A stretch of 11,132 nucleotides of DNA from Eubacterium limosum (GCA_959020865.1 CAUEUD010000114.1:1-11132); one strand, 5' to 3'; counted from the stretch's first letter, positions 1 through 6,519 are shown. Notes: generated from the sequence alone by a model not told the origin. Numbers and translations are program-made.

Positions 1-1147
1 AATGGCCCAGGAAACACTGGAAGAATATGAATGTAATACCTGCCCGACCTGCGGCTCCTGCTCGGGGATGTATACTGCTAACAGTATGAACTGCCTGACT
101 GAGGTTTTGGGCATGGGGCTGCGCGGCAACGGCACAATCCCGGCCGTTTATTCTGAACGTCTGCGTCTGGCCAAACGCGCGGGTATGCAGATCATGGAAC
201 TGCTCGAAAAGGATATTCGTCCAAAGGATATTATGACAGCGGATGCTTTCAGAAACGCATTGACAATGGACATGGCGCTGGGCTGCAGCACGAATTCGAT
301 GCTGCATCTGCCGGCGATTGCCCATGAATGTGGTGTGGATCTGAATCTGGAAATTGCTAATGAGCTCAGCGAGAAAACACCGAACCTGTGTCATTTGGCA
401 CCTGCGGGCCATACCTATGTGGAAGACCTGAACGCCGCCGGTGGGATTTATGCGGTTATGAGTGAAATCAACAAGCTCGGCCTGTTAAAAACAGATTTAA
501 TCACGGTCACAGGAAAAACAGTGGGCGAAAATATCGAAGGGGTTCATAATCTGAATCCTGAGGTTATTCGCCCTGTTGAAAATCCTTACAGCAAAACCGG
601 CGGTATTGCGGTTCTGAAAGGCAGCCTGGCACCGGATACCTGTGTGGTTAAACAGTCTGCGGTTGTACCTGAAATGCTCAAGCATGAAGGCCCTGCCAGA
701 GTGTTTGAGAGCGAGGAAGCAGCACAGGAGGCCATTAATAATGATCAGATTCACGCTGGCGATGTGGTGGTAATCCGTTATGAAGGACCAAAAGGCGGCC
801 CGGGCATGCGCGAAATGCTGAACCCAACCTCTGCCATCATGGGAAGAGGGCTTGGCAGTTCTGTTGCGTTGATTACAGACGGCCGTTTCAGCGGCGCCAC
901 CAGAGGCGCCTGTGTCGGTCATGTTTCACCAGAAGCGGCGGCCGGCGGCCCGATCGCATTTGTAGAGGAAGGCGATATCATTTCCATTGATATTCCCAAC
1001 CGCAGCATTGAGCTGAAGGTCAGTGAGGAAGAACTGGCTAAACGCAGGGAAGGCTGGACGCCAAAAGAACCGGAAATTAAAACGGGTTATCTGGCCCGTT
1101 ATGCAAAGCTTGTGTCTTCTGCAAATAAGGGAGCTATTTTAGAATAG
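1..1147 (+). CDS. ilvD: Dihydroxyacid dehydratase, 5'-truncated by the window edge
   Basis: This enzyme dehydrates 2,3-dihydroxyisovalerate and 2,3-dihydroxy-3-methylvalerate to the 2-keto acids that precede valine/leucine and isoleucine. The first complete codon is at base 2 and 381 residues are visible. The family is about 555 residues long, so roughly 170-175 N-terminal residues, including the first two iron-sulfur cysteines, lie outside the window; the Met at base 2 is internal. Visible marks are the cysteine-rich CPTCGSCSGM motif (residues 14-23), which supplies a cluster ligand, the downstream TANSMNCLTE block, GCSTNS (94-99), and ITDGRFSGATRG (291-302), whose Ser297 matches the catalytic serine of the IlvD/Edd family. 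The C-terminus (RYAKLVSSANKGAI) is the usual IlvD ending. It ends with TAG, 103 bases before ilvB, probably in the same transcript. The related 6-phosphogluconate dehydratase is less likely given the ilvB neighbour. Confidence 0.96.
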   Translation, partial: MAQETLEEYECNTCPTCGSCSGMYTANSMNCLTEVLGMGLRGNGTIPAVYSERLRLAKRAGMQIMELLEKDIRPKDIMTADAFRNALTMDMALGCSTNSMLHLPAIAHECGVDLNLEIANELSEKTPNLCHLAPAGHTYVEDLNAAGGIYAVMSEINKLGLLKTDLITVTGKTVGENIEGVHNLNPEVIRPVENPYSKTGGIAVLKGSLAPDTCVVKQSAVVPEMLKHEGPARVFESEEAAQEAINNDQIHAGDVVVIRYEGPKGGPGMREMLNPTSAIMGRGLGSSVALITDGRFSGATRGACVGHVSPEAAAGGPIAFVEEGDIISIDIPNRSIELKVSEEELAKRREGWTPKEPEIKTGYLARYAKLVSSANKGAILE

Positions 1148-1172
1148 TCAAGGCTGGCGGCTCTTATAAAAT

Positions 1173-1207
1173 ATCGTACTGCCAGATATTATTTTTGGCA
1201 GTACGAT
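1173..1207 (+). promoter_or_regulatory. Perfect 12-bp hairpin between ilvD and ilvB
   Basis: ATCGTACTGCCA (1173-1184) and its exact reverse complement (1196-1207) are separated by an 11-base AT-rich loop. The sequence after it is only loosely T-rich, with no clean U-tract, so it is not a good terminator. It could be an mRNA processing or stability hairpin that sets different levels of IlvD and IlvB, a leaky attenuator, or a protein-binding operator. The structure is seen directly; the role is inference. Confidence 0.5.
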
Positions 1208-1250
1208 TGATTTATATTTGCTGCTAACCAGAGAAATAGAGGAGAGAACG

Positions 1251-2918
1251 ATGAAAAAAGCAGAAAAATTATTAGGATCAGAGATTGTCGTACGCTGTCT
1301 CGAAGAATTGGGAGTGGAACATGTTTTCTCTTTCCCGGGCGGCGTTGTCATACCACTTTTTGATGCTTTCTACCGGATGGATCATAAAATTACTCAGATT
1401 GAGCCATGCCATGAACAAAATGGTGTTCACGCGGCTGATGGCTATGCGCGTGTCAGCGGCAAGGTGGGTGTCGCGATTACGACATCTGGTCCGGGAGCCA
1501 CCAATGCCATTACCGGGATTGCCAATGCTTATCTGGACTCTGTGCCTTTGGTTGTCTTTACCGGACAGGTGGCACAATCCCTGTTAGGTAAGGATTCTTT
1601 TCAGGAAATTGATATTGTCAGCGTAACGATGCAGATTACAAAGCACAGCTTTCAGGTAAGAGATGTCTCCATGCTGGCGCCATCCATTTACGAGGCCTTT
1701 AATATTGCCTCTACAGGCCGCCCGGGCCCTGTCGTCATTGATATCCCAAAAGATATCTTCATGACCGAAACAGAGTATGTTCCTCTGAGTGATGAGCGGA
1801 AACCTGTAAATTATTTTCCAACGCCGAGCCGCGACGCGCTGGTTCGTTCCGCGGAGTTTATCAACCGTGCTGAACGGCCGATGATTTATGCCGGCGGCGG
1901 TGTTCTAAAATCTGGCGCAAGCGAAGAGCTGGTCGCTTTTGCGGAAAAAGCAGGGATTCCTGTTGCCAATTCCCTGATGGGCCTGGGCTGTATACCGAGA
2001 GATAACCCGCTTTCACTGGGCTTTGTCGGAATGCATGGTTCTCAGGAGTGCAACCTGGCGGTGATCAATTGTGATACCCTGATCGCCATAGGCGCCCGCT
2101 TCAGTGACCGCGTAACCGGTAATATTAATGAATTTATGCGGGATAAAAAAATTATTCACATTGACATTGACCCGACAGAGTTTGAAAAGAATATTCAGGT
2201 TAATGTTCATATTCAGGCTAATATCAAGGATGTGCTGCCAGCACTCTCTAAGCTGGTGGAAGAGAAGAAGCATCCTGAATGGTACAAGCAGATCGCGGAG
2301 TGGCCGCTGCCTGAACGGCCAAAAAATGAATATAATCCTAAAAACATGCTGGAGCATATCAACGATGTTTTTGAGGACGCTTATGTTGTAACCGAGGTTG
2401 GACAGCATCAGATGTGGGTTGGCCAGTATTGGAAATTTAAATTCCCGGGCCAGTATGTTACCTCTGGCGGGCTTGGCACCATGGGCTTTGGCTTAGGCGC
2501 TGCGGTGGGTGTTCAACTCGCTAAACCGGATAAAGATGTTATCCTGGTTGCAGGCGATGGAAGCTTCCGTATGAATTGTCAGGAGCTGATCACCGTGAAG
2601 CGCTATAATCTGCCCATTAAGATATTCCTCTTTGATAACCAGACGCTCGGCATGGTGCGTCAGTGGCAGAAGCTTTTCAATGAAAAACGATATGCCCAGA
2701 CCGATTTAGATCAGGGGACTACGGACTATCTTAAGCTGGCGGCTGCCAGTGGCATCAAGGGATTTGAGGTTAACAGCCTTGAAGAGCTGGATGATGCGCT
2801 CGAAAAGATCAAAGATATGAAGGAGCCAGTGCTTGTTCATTGCAATATTTCCAAGGAAGAGGGCGTATACCCCATGGTTCCGGCTGGAAAACCAATCGAC
2901 GAAATTTATTATGAATAA
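1251..2918 (+). CDS. ilvB: Acetolactate synthase, large catalytic subunit
   Basis: This thiamine-diphosphate (ThDP) enzyme condenses two pyruvates to 2-acetolactate, or pyruvate with 2-oxobutyrate, the first common step of valine, leucine and isoleucine synthesis. The ATG at 1251 is chosen because GAGGAG (1240-1245) sits at the right distance; an in-frame TTG at 1218 would add 11 residues and lacks such a site. The product is 555 residues, normal for the family. The N-terminal ThDP domain has the activating glutamate in HEQNGVHAADGYAR (Glu55) and TTSGPGATN (77-85). A central FAD/nucleotide-type domain follows, with GARFSDRVTGN (281-291). The C-terminal ThDP/Mg domain has GDGSFRMNCQEL (435-446) and DNQTLGMVRQWQ (462-473). 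Position 462 is Asp where many homologues have the first Asn of the NN pair; the metal-binding Asn463 is kept. Gene context and the QWQ motif favour the biosynthetic enzyme over catabolic AlsS. No ilvN follows; a terminator comes directly after. Confidence 0.95.
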   Translation: MKKAEKLLGSEIVVRCLEELGVEHVFSFPGGVVIPLFDAFYRMDHKITQIEPCHEQNGVHAADGYARVSGKVGVAITTSGPGATNAITGIANAYLDSVPLVVFTGQVAQSLLGKDSFQEIDIVSVTMQITKHSFQVRDVSMLAPSIYEAFNIASTGRPGPVVIDIPKDIFMTETEYVPLSDERKPVNYFPTPSRDALVRSAEFINRAERPMIYAGGGVLKSGASEELVAFAEKAGIPVANSLMGLGCIPRDNPLSLGFVGMHGSQECNLAVINCDTLIAIGARFSDRVTGNINEFMRDKKIIHIDIDPTEFEKNIQVNVHIQANIKDVLPALSKLVEEKKHPEWYKQIAEWPLPERPKNEYNPKNMLEHINDVFEDAYVVTEVGQHQMWVGQYWKFKFPGQYVTSGGLGTMGFGLGAAVGVQLAKPDKDVILVAGDGSFRMNCQELITVKRYNLPIKIFLFDNQTLGMVRQWQKLFNEKRYAQTDLDQGTTDYLKLAAASGIKGFEVNSLEELDDALEKIKDMKEPVLVHCNISKEEGVYPMVPAGKPIDEIYYE

Positions 2919-2926
2919 TCGGAAGA

Positions 2927-2955
2927 AGCCTCATACTTTAATGAGGCTCTTTTTT
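2927..2955 (+). terminator. Intrinsic terminator after ilvB
   Basis: AGCCTCAT (2927-2934) pairs with ATGAGGCT (2941-2948) across a 6-base loop, followed by CTTTTTT. It lies 8 bases after the ilvB stop codon and ends the ilv transcript. Confidence 0.9.
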
Positions 2956-3020
2956 AAATGGAATATATGAGAATATTTCGTTGTTTGTTTATAAAAAGTA
3001 AAAATGGGTATATAATAGAA

Positions 3021-3049
3021 TTGACAAAGACTGTTTTTTAAATTAAAAT
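3021..3049 (+). promoter_or_regulatory. Sigma-A promoter for the rubredoxin/flavin reductase gene
   Basis: A perfect -35 TTGACA (3021-3026) and a -10 TAAAAT (3044-3049) are separated by 17 bases, which predicts a start near 3056 and a leader of about 50 bases. A TATAAT at 3011-3016 just upstream has no good -35 at 17 bases and is less likely. Confidence 0.75.
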
Positions 3050-3105
3050 TATTCTAAAATGTTTAATTATTGAGAGTAGAAAATTAAAAGAAAGTGGTGA
3101 ATACT

Positions 3106-3831
3106 TTGAAAAAATGGAGATGTACGGTCTGCGGTTATATTCATGAAGGGCATACTCCGCCGGCAGAGTGCCCCATCTGCGGTGTAGGACCAGATAAATT
3201 TGAATTAATTGAAGAAGAAAAACCTAAAAGATGGCGCTGCACAGTCTGTAATTACATTCATGAAGGGGATACTCCGCCGGAAAAATGCCCGATCTGTGGC
3301 GTGGGACCGGATAAATTTGTGCTGGTGGAGGATGAGCCCGAGGATGGTCTTTCTAAGGAAGAAAAGGATATGCTGCAAAGCCTGCTGTTTAATGTCAGCT
3401 ATGGATTGTATATCATTTCTTCAAAGGACGGGGACAAAATTAACGGCATGACCTCGAACAGCTTTATCCAGATTACGGACACACCGCTGCGCGGCAGTGT
3501 GTGCATTAACAAAGGAACCCGCACAGCTGAAATGATCGAAAAATCCGGTGTGTTCGGCGTTTCGGTCCTTGGCCAGAATAACCATGATCTGGTAACGCAT
3601 TTTGGTTTTCAGAGTGGGCACACCGTAGATAAATTTAAAGATGTTTCTTATATTACAGGTGAAAAAACAGGGTGTCCTGGCCTGCCAAATACCTTATGCT
3701 TTATTGAGCTGGAGGTAGAAAAAACGGTTGACCTCGGAACACACAATATGTTTATCGGTAAAGTTGTCGGCGGCGAGGCTTTTCACAAGGCAGAGCCTAT
3801 GACCTACGCATATTACCGGGCAACACGATAA
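3106..3831 (+). CDS. Tandem rubredoxin-like / flavin reductase-like FMN protein
   Basis: This is probably a soluble electron-transfer flavoprotein. Residues 1-38 and 40-77 are two copies, 39 residues apart, of a short rubredoxin-like module (WRCTVCxYIHEGxTPPxxCPICGVGPDKF). The likely iron ligands are Cys6/9/22/25 and Cys45/48/61/64. Only 12 residues separate the cysteine pairs, as in the rubrerythrin-type module; classical rubredoxin has about 29. Residues from about 90 onward match the flavin-reductase-like FMN-binding domain (VSYGLYIISS, MTSNSFIQIT, SVLGQ, HNMFIGKVVGGE). The domains resemble the high-molecular-weight rubredoxin Hrb of Moorella, which passes electrons from NAD(P)H to flavodiiron protein FprA, but that protein has the flavin domain first and one rubredoxin. 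I prefer the TTG start at 3106: AAGTGGTGA (3092-3100) is then a well-placed ribosome binding site, and the protein begins MKKWRC. GTG at 3094 or 3097 would add 3-4 residues and bury that site. No partner gene is adjacent, so the electron acceptor is unknown. Confidence 0.85.
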   Translation: MKKWRCTVCGYIHEGHTPPAECPICGVGPDKFELIEEEKPKRWRCTVCNYIHEGDTPPEKCPICGVGPDKFVLVEDEPEDGLSKEEKDMLQSLLFNVSYGLYIISSKDGDKINGMTSNSFIQITDTPLRGSVCINKGTRTAEMIEKSGVFGVSVLGQNNHDLVTHFGFQSGHTVDKFKDVSYITGEKTGCPGLPNTLCFIELEVEKTVDLGTHNMFIGKVVGGEAFHKAEPMTYAYYRATR

Positions 3832-3841
3832 GAAAATGATA

Positions 3842-3862
3842 AATCCGTCATGATGACGGATT
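3842..3862. repeat. 21-base palindrome, copy 1
   Basis: The arms are AATCCGTCAT and ATGACGGATT around a single central G. As RNA it would form a 9-bp stem with a TGA loop. It starts 10 bases after the flavoprotein stop codon and, unlike copy 2, has no T-run after it on the + strand, so it is a poor terminator. An identical copy lies at 4100-4120. Confidence 0.9.
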
Positions 3863-4055
3863 CAATCTGCCAAAGAAGTGGCGCAGGCCGAGACTGCGCC
3901 CTTTATCCAGATAAGAAAAAAGATCCAAGCACTGCGGTAAACGGCCGGGAATCATGCCTCTTTACCGGAAATGCCGGACACTGGAGAGATCAAGTGTCTA
4001 CTTTATTAAAGAAGATACAAGTGTAAAGGCAGTGCCCGCAGGAATCTTTCTTCTT

Positions 4056-4090
4056 CCTTAGGTAAAAGACTCCTTCTCTTAAGGTTTTTT
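4056..4090 (+). terminator. Terminator-like hairpin with CU-rich loop
   Basis: CCTTAGG (4056-4062) pairs with CTTAAGG (4078-4084), one pair being G-U, across a 15-base loop, followed directly by six T. The loop and right arm carry CTCCTTCTCTT (4070-4080), an anti-Shine-Dalgarno-like sequence. It is probably the first of two tandem terminators of the upstream transcript. Confidence 0.65.
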
Positions 4091-4099
4091 GATGCGCTG

Positions 4100-4130
4100 A
4101 ATCCGTCATGATGACGGATTTTTTTATTTT
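4100..4130 (+). terminator. Terminator formed by palindrome copy 2
   Basis: The second exact copy of the 21-base palindrome (4100-4120) is followed by a T-run (arm-end TT plus TTTTT, then A and TTTT). A 9-bp stem with a U-tract is a classical intrinsic terminator, and it insulates the MATE promoter that begins 4 bases later. Confidence 0.85.
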
Positions 4131-4133
4131 TCA

Positions 4134-4162
4134 TTGACATTAAACGGGTTTAAATTTATAAT
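4134..4162 (+). promoter_or_regulatory. Perfect consensus sigma-A promoter for the MATE operon
   Basis: TTGACA (4134-4139), a 17-base spacer and TATAAT (4157-4162) match the consensus at all 12 positions. The predicted start is near 4169. Such a strong promoter directly before a drug-efflux gene suggests control by a repressor, consistent with the inverted repeat that follows. Confidence 0.9.
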
Positions 4163-4180
4163 TAGTTTCGTATGAAACTA
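4163..4180. promoter_or_regulatory. Inverted-repeat operator at the MATE start site (MarR-like)
   Basis: TAGTTTC (4163-4169) and GAAACTA (4174-4180) form a perfect 7-bp inverted repeat with a GTAT spacer, immediately after the -10 box and covering the predicted start site. The size and symmetry are typical of MarR/MepR-family dimer sites, and S. aureus MepA is repressed by a MarR-family protein (MepR). No regulator gene is in the window. The repeat is seen; the regulator family is inference. Confidence 0.6.
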
Positions 4181-4218
4181 TTAATTGGGTTTTACTTAAG
4201 AAGAAGAGAGGAGAAAAT

Positions 4219-5631
4219 ATGTCGGAAGAAATGATTAAAAAACAGGATAGTTCGTATTTTGCGACTGAGCGAATCGGAAAGCTTATCGCTAAATTTGCAG
4301 TGCCCTGCGTTGTGTCAATGCTTGTCAATGCACTTTATAACATTGTTGACCAGATATTTATTGGGCAGGGGGTAGGATACCTTGGAAACGCCGCCACAAA
4401 TGTGGCTTTCCCGCTGGTAACCATCTCTCTGGCCATCGCGTTGCTCATTGGCGACGGGTGTGCGGCTTATTTCAGCCTGAAACTGGGCGAGGGGAAAAAT
4501 GAGGAGGCCGCCAGAGGCGTGGGCAACACGATTACCATGCTGACGATTGCTGGAATTCTTTTTTTTGTTTTTGGGATGCTTCTGTTAAAACCGATGCTGC
4601 ATCTGTTTGGTGCAACGGAAACTGTTTTTCCCTATGCTGAAGCCTATACCCGTGTGATCGTTATTGGTCTGCCCTTTGTATTGGTGGGCGCAGGGTTGAA
4701 TTCAGTTGTTCGCGCAGACGGTAGTCCGCGTTTTTCGATGGCCGCTATGATTGTAGGCGCTATTATCAACACCATTCTGGACCCGGTATTTATTTTTATC
4801 TTTGGGTGGGGCGTCTCAGGTGCTGCTTTTGCGACAATTCTTGGACAGATCGCCACCTTTGTCATTACGATGTTTTATCTGGTGCGCTTTAAGAATATCA
4901 CCTTAAAAAAAGAGTATCTAAAGCTAAAGGGAAAAATCTGCAAAATGGTCTGCTCACTTGGCATTTCAAGCTGTGTAAACCAGCTGGCAGTTACGGTCGT
5001 CGTCATTGTGACCAATAATGTGCTGGCATATTACGGCGCAATGTCGCCATATGGCGCGGAGATCCCTTTATCTGCCATTGGCATTGTCATGAAGGTAAAC
5101 CAGATTCTGATGTCTATCCTTATTGGAATCGGCGTTGGTTCACAGCCGATCATCGGTTATAATTACGGAGCGCAGAATTACGATCGTGTGAAGAAAACCT
5201 TTTTTATGTCTGCGGGAATCGCGACAGTGTTTGCCTGTATCGGATTTGTGCTGTTTCAATTCTGTACCCAGGGCATTGTCAATATTTTTGGACAGGAGGA
5301 CGCATTGTACAATGATTTTGCACTCAGGACCTTTCGCGTTTTTCTGGCGGTCTGCTTTTTAAACGGTTTTCAGATGGTCACCTCGATCTTTTTCCAGGCC
5401 ATCGGCAAACCGTTAAAGGCTACTTTGATTTCGCTGTCAAGGCAGATTCTTTTTCTGATACCGCTGTTTATCATTCTTCCTGCCTTTACGGGTGTCACCG
5501 GCGCCCTATACGCAGGGCCGATCGCAGATGCCATGGCCTTTCTGTTAGCCTTGGTTTTAATCATGTTTGAAATGAAACACTTGAATTTATTGGCAAAAAC
5601 AGGTAAACTAGAGTTAGAAACCAATGAATAA
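4219..5631 (+). CDS. MATE family multidrug efflux transporter (MepA-like)
   Basis: This is a 470-residue integral membrane protein of the multidrug and toxic compound extrusion family, which expels cationic drugs or metabolites in exchange for Na+ or H+. The ATG at 4219 follows GAGAGGAG (4206-4213). About 12 hydrophobic segments can be seen in two homologous halves. The first half has VDQIFIG (43-49) and RADGSPRFSM...INTILDPVF; the second has the matching VNQILMSILIGIGVGSQPIIGYNYGAQ region (293-319) and FQAIGKP (392-398). These blocks are typical of the NorM/MepA-type branch of about 450-470 residues. The substrate cannot be told from the sequence. It has its own strong promoter with an operator-like repeat and is followed 14 bases later by a cytidylate-kinase-like gene, so the two form a short operon. 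Confidence 0.93.
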   Translation: MSEEMIKKQDSSYFATERIGKLIAKFAVPCVVSMLVNALYNIVDQIFIGQGVGYLGNAATNVAFPLVTISLAIALLIGDGCAAYFSLKLGEGKNEEAARGVGNTITMLTIAGILFFVFGMLLLKPMLHLFGATETVFPYAEAYTRVIVIGLPFVLVGAGLNSVVRADGSPRFSMAAMIVGAIINTILDPVFIFIFGWGVSGAAFATILGQIATFVITMFYLVRFKNITLKKEYLKLKGKICKMVCSLGISSCVNQLAVTVVVIVTNNVLAYYGAMSPYGAEIPLSAIGIVMKVNQILMSILIGIGVGSQPIIGYNYGAQNYDRVKKTFFMSAGIATVFACIGFVLFQFCTQGIVNIFGQEDALYNDFALRTFRVFLAVCFLNGFQMVTSIFFQAIGKPLKATLISLSRQILFLIPLFIILPAFTGVTGALYAGPIADAMAFLLALVLIMFEMKHLNLLAKTGKLELETNE

Positions 5632-5645
5632 AGGGGGAAGCAGAC

Positions 5646-6287
5646 ATGAGTGAACGTATTATTATAACCATTGCCCGTCAGTTTGGCAGCGGAGGAAGAA
5701 ACATCGGAAAGAAGCTGGCAAAAGCACTGGAGATTCCGTTTTATGATCAGGAGCTTATTGATGAAGGCGCTAAGGAAAGCGGTATTAATCCGGAAATGGT
5801 TAAGGATCTGGAAGAAACACCGACCAACTCCCTGCTGTATTCCATTGCCACCAGTTCATTCTTTGGCGCCGGGCATTTTTCACCAACCGTTGAGCTGCCA
5901 ATGACTGACCGTTTGTTTTTGGCCCAGTCTGATGTAATCCGCAAATTTGCGGCTGAAGGCTCCTGTGTTATCGTGGGACGCTGCGCAAATTATGTTCTCA
6001 GGGATGATGAGGATACTGTGGATGTCTTTATTCATCGCGATTTTGAGGAGCGGGTTAATCAGGTATCTAAAATCTATGATTTAAATCTGAAGAAGGCTGA
6101 GGAGACGGTTAAAAAGATTGACAAAAGAAGAAGCAACTACTACAGCTATTATTCTGACAAAAAATGGGGACAGGCAGATAACTATGACTTGTGCCTGAAC
6201 AGCGGCGCTCTAGGTGAAGACAGCTGTGTGGATATTATTAAGGCCTTTATCGAAAAACGAAATATACGAAAAAAAGCAAGAGGTTAA
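5646..6287 (+). CDS. Cytidylate kinase-like family protein
   Basis: This 213-residue P-loop protein resembles the cytidylate-kinase-like family, not housekeeping Cmk. The start ITIARQFGSGGRNIGKKLA contains a glycine-rich nucleotide-binding loop (residues 14-23) but lacks the normal GPAGSGKST form. Other conserved blocks are PFYDQELI (31-38), CVIVGRCANYVL (107-118), VFIHRDFEERV (127-137) and DKRRSNYYSYYSDKKWG (159-175), the last probably part of the lid region, with NYDLCLNSG near the C-terminus. Its substrate is not known; CMP phosphorylation is the closest analogy. The ATG at 5646 follows AAGGGGGAA (5631-5639). It lies 14 bases after the MATE gene and ahead of a strong terminator, so the two are co-transcribed. 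Confidence 0.85.
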   Translation: MSERIIITIARQFGSGGRNIGKKLAKALEIPFYDQELIDEGAKESGINPEMVKDLEETPTNSLLYSIATSSFFGAGHFSPTVELPMTDRLFLAQSDVIRKFAAEGSCVIVGRCANYVLRDDEDTVDVFIHRDFEERVNQVSKIYDLNLKKAEETVKKIDKRRSNYYSYYSDKKWGQADNYDLCLNSGALGEDSCVDIIKAFIEKRNIRKKARG

Positions 6288-6296
6288 AAACCTTAC

Positions 6297-6327
6297 AGTC
6301 CATTGGAGATTTCCAATGGGCTTTTTT
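6297..6327 (+). terminator. Intrinsic terminator after the MATE operon
   Basis: AGTCCATTGGA (6297-6307) pairs with TCCAATGGGCT (6312-6322), 11 pairs including one G-U, across a 4-base loop, then a run of T. It begins 10 bases after the stop codon and separates this operon from the phosphate genes. Confidence 0.92.
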
Positions 6328-6399
6328 ATTTTTTGGGTATAAAGGAAATATGGTATCAAATCAAAAAAAGTTTTATGAAAACGTGACATTTTTTGAGCC

Positions 6400-6442
6400 T
6401 TAACCTGTTCGTAATATGCTCTTAACATGGGTTCGCTATAAT
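6400..6442 (+). promoter_or_regulatory. Distal Pho box cluster and -10 element (pst P1)
   Basis: Three half-sites lie exactly 11 bases apart: TTAACC (6400-6405), GTAATA (6411-6416, degenerate) and TTAACA (6422-6427). A perfect -10 TATAAT follows at 6437-6442, with no -35 consensus. In Firmicutes, PhoP binds TTAACA-like direct repeats at 11-base spacing to activate phosphate-starvation genes, so this should be a PhoP-activated promoter starting near 6449 with a leader of about 180 bases. Confidence 0.7.
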
Positions 6443-6519
6443 TGAAGAGTCCTGAACAGAAAAACAAAGATTTAAGGCAAAATACAGTGCGTGATAAACC
6501 GGAGTGTAAGCGGCGTGAT

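Larger units (their letters stand above)
3842..4130 (+). ncRNA. Candidate structured RNA or structured 3' UTR, family unknown
   Basis: This stretch of about 290 bases has no credible gene but can fold extensively. In order: palindrome copy 1 (3842-3862); a GC-rich hairpin GGCGCAG/CTGCGCC (3880-3886 with 3894-3900); a long-range helix 3913-3924 with 4044-4055 (11 of 12 pairs); stacked on it GCACTGC/GCAGTGC (3929-3935 with 4029-4035). Inside these are GGTAAA/TTTACC (3936-3941 with 3961-3966) and GACACT/AGTGTC (3977-3982 with 3993-3998). Then come a hairpin with a T-run (4056-4090) and palindrome copy 2 with a T-run (4100-4130). CAAGTGT occurs twice (3991-3997, 4018-4024), allowing alternative pairing with ACACT. 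I see no clear promoter directly upstream, so it may be the 3' UTR of the flavoprotein mRNA, a processed small RNA, or a small palindrome-ended repeat element. The pairings are seen; the function is unknown. Confidence 0.4.

Noticed and set aside
497..922. 141-residue minus-strand open frame inside ilvD
   Set aside because: It is a shadow of the strongly conserved ilvD reading frame, with no ribosome binding site, promoter or recognisable protein.
1218..1250. Upstream TTG start for IlvB
   Set aside because: It would add 11 non-conserved residues; the ATG at 1251 has GAGGAG at ideal distance.
3929..4045. Cobalamin riboswitch
   Set aside because: Fragments such as GTGCCCGCA and GACACTGG resemble parts of the B12 box, but the conserved elements are not in the right order and the rest is absent.
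3936..4084. Glycine riboswitch
   Set aside because: CTGGAGAG (3981 onward) and AGGTAAAAGAC (4060-4070) recall two conserved boxes of the glycine aptamer, but the central CCGAAGG-type box is missing, the spacing is wrong and the next gene is not a glycine gene.
6210..6467. Minus-strand open frame spanning the end of the kinase-like gene and its terminator
   Set aside because: It runs through a strong terminator hairpin and the Pho box region and has no protein-like features.
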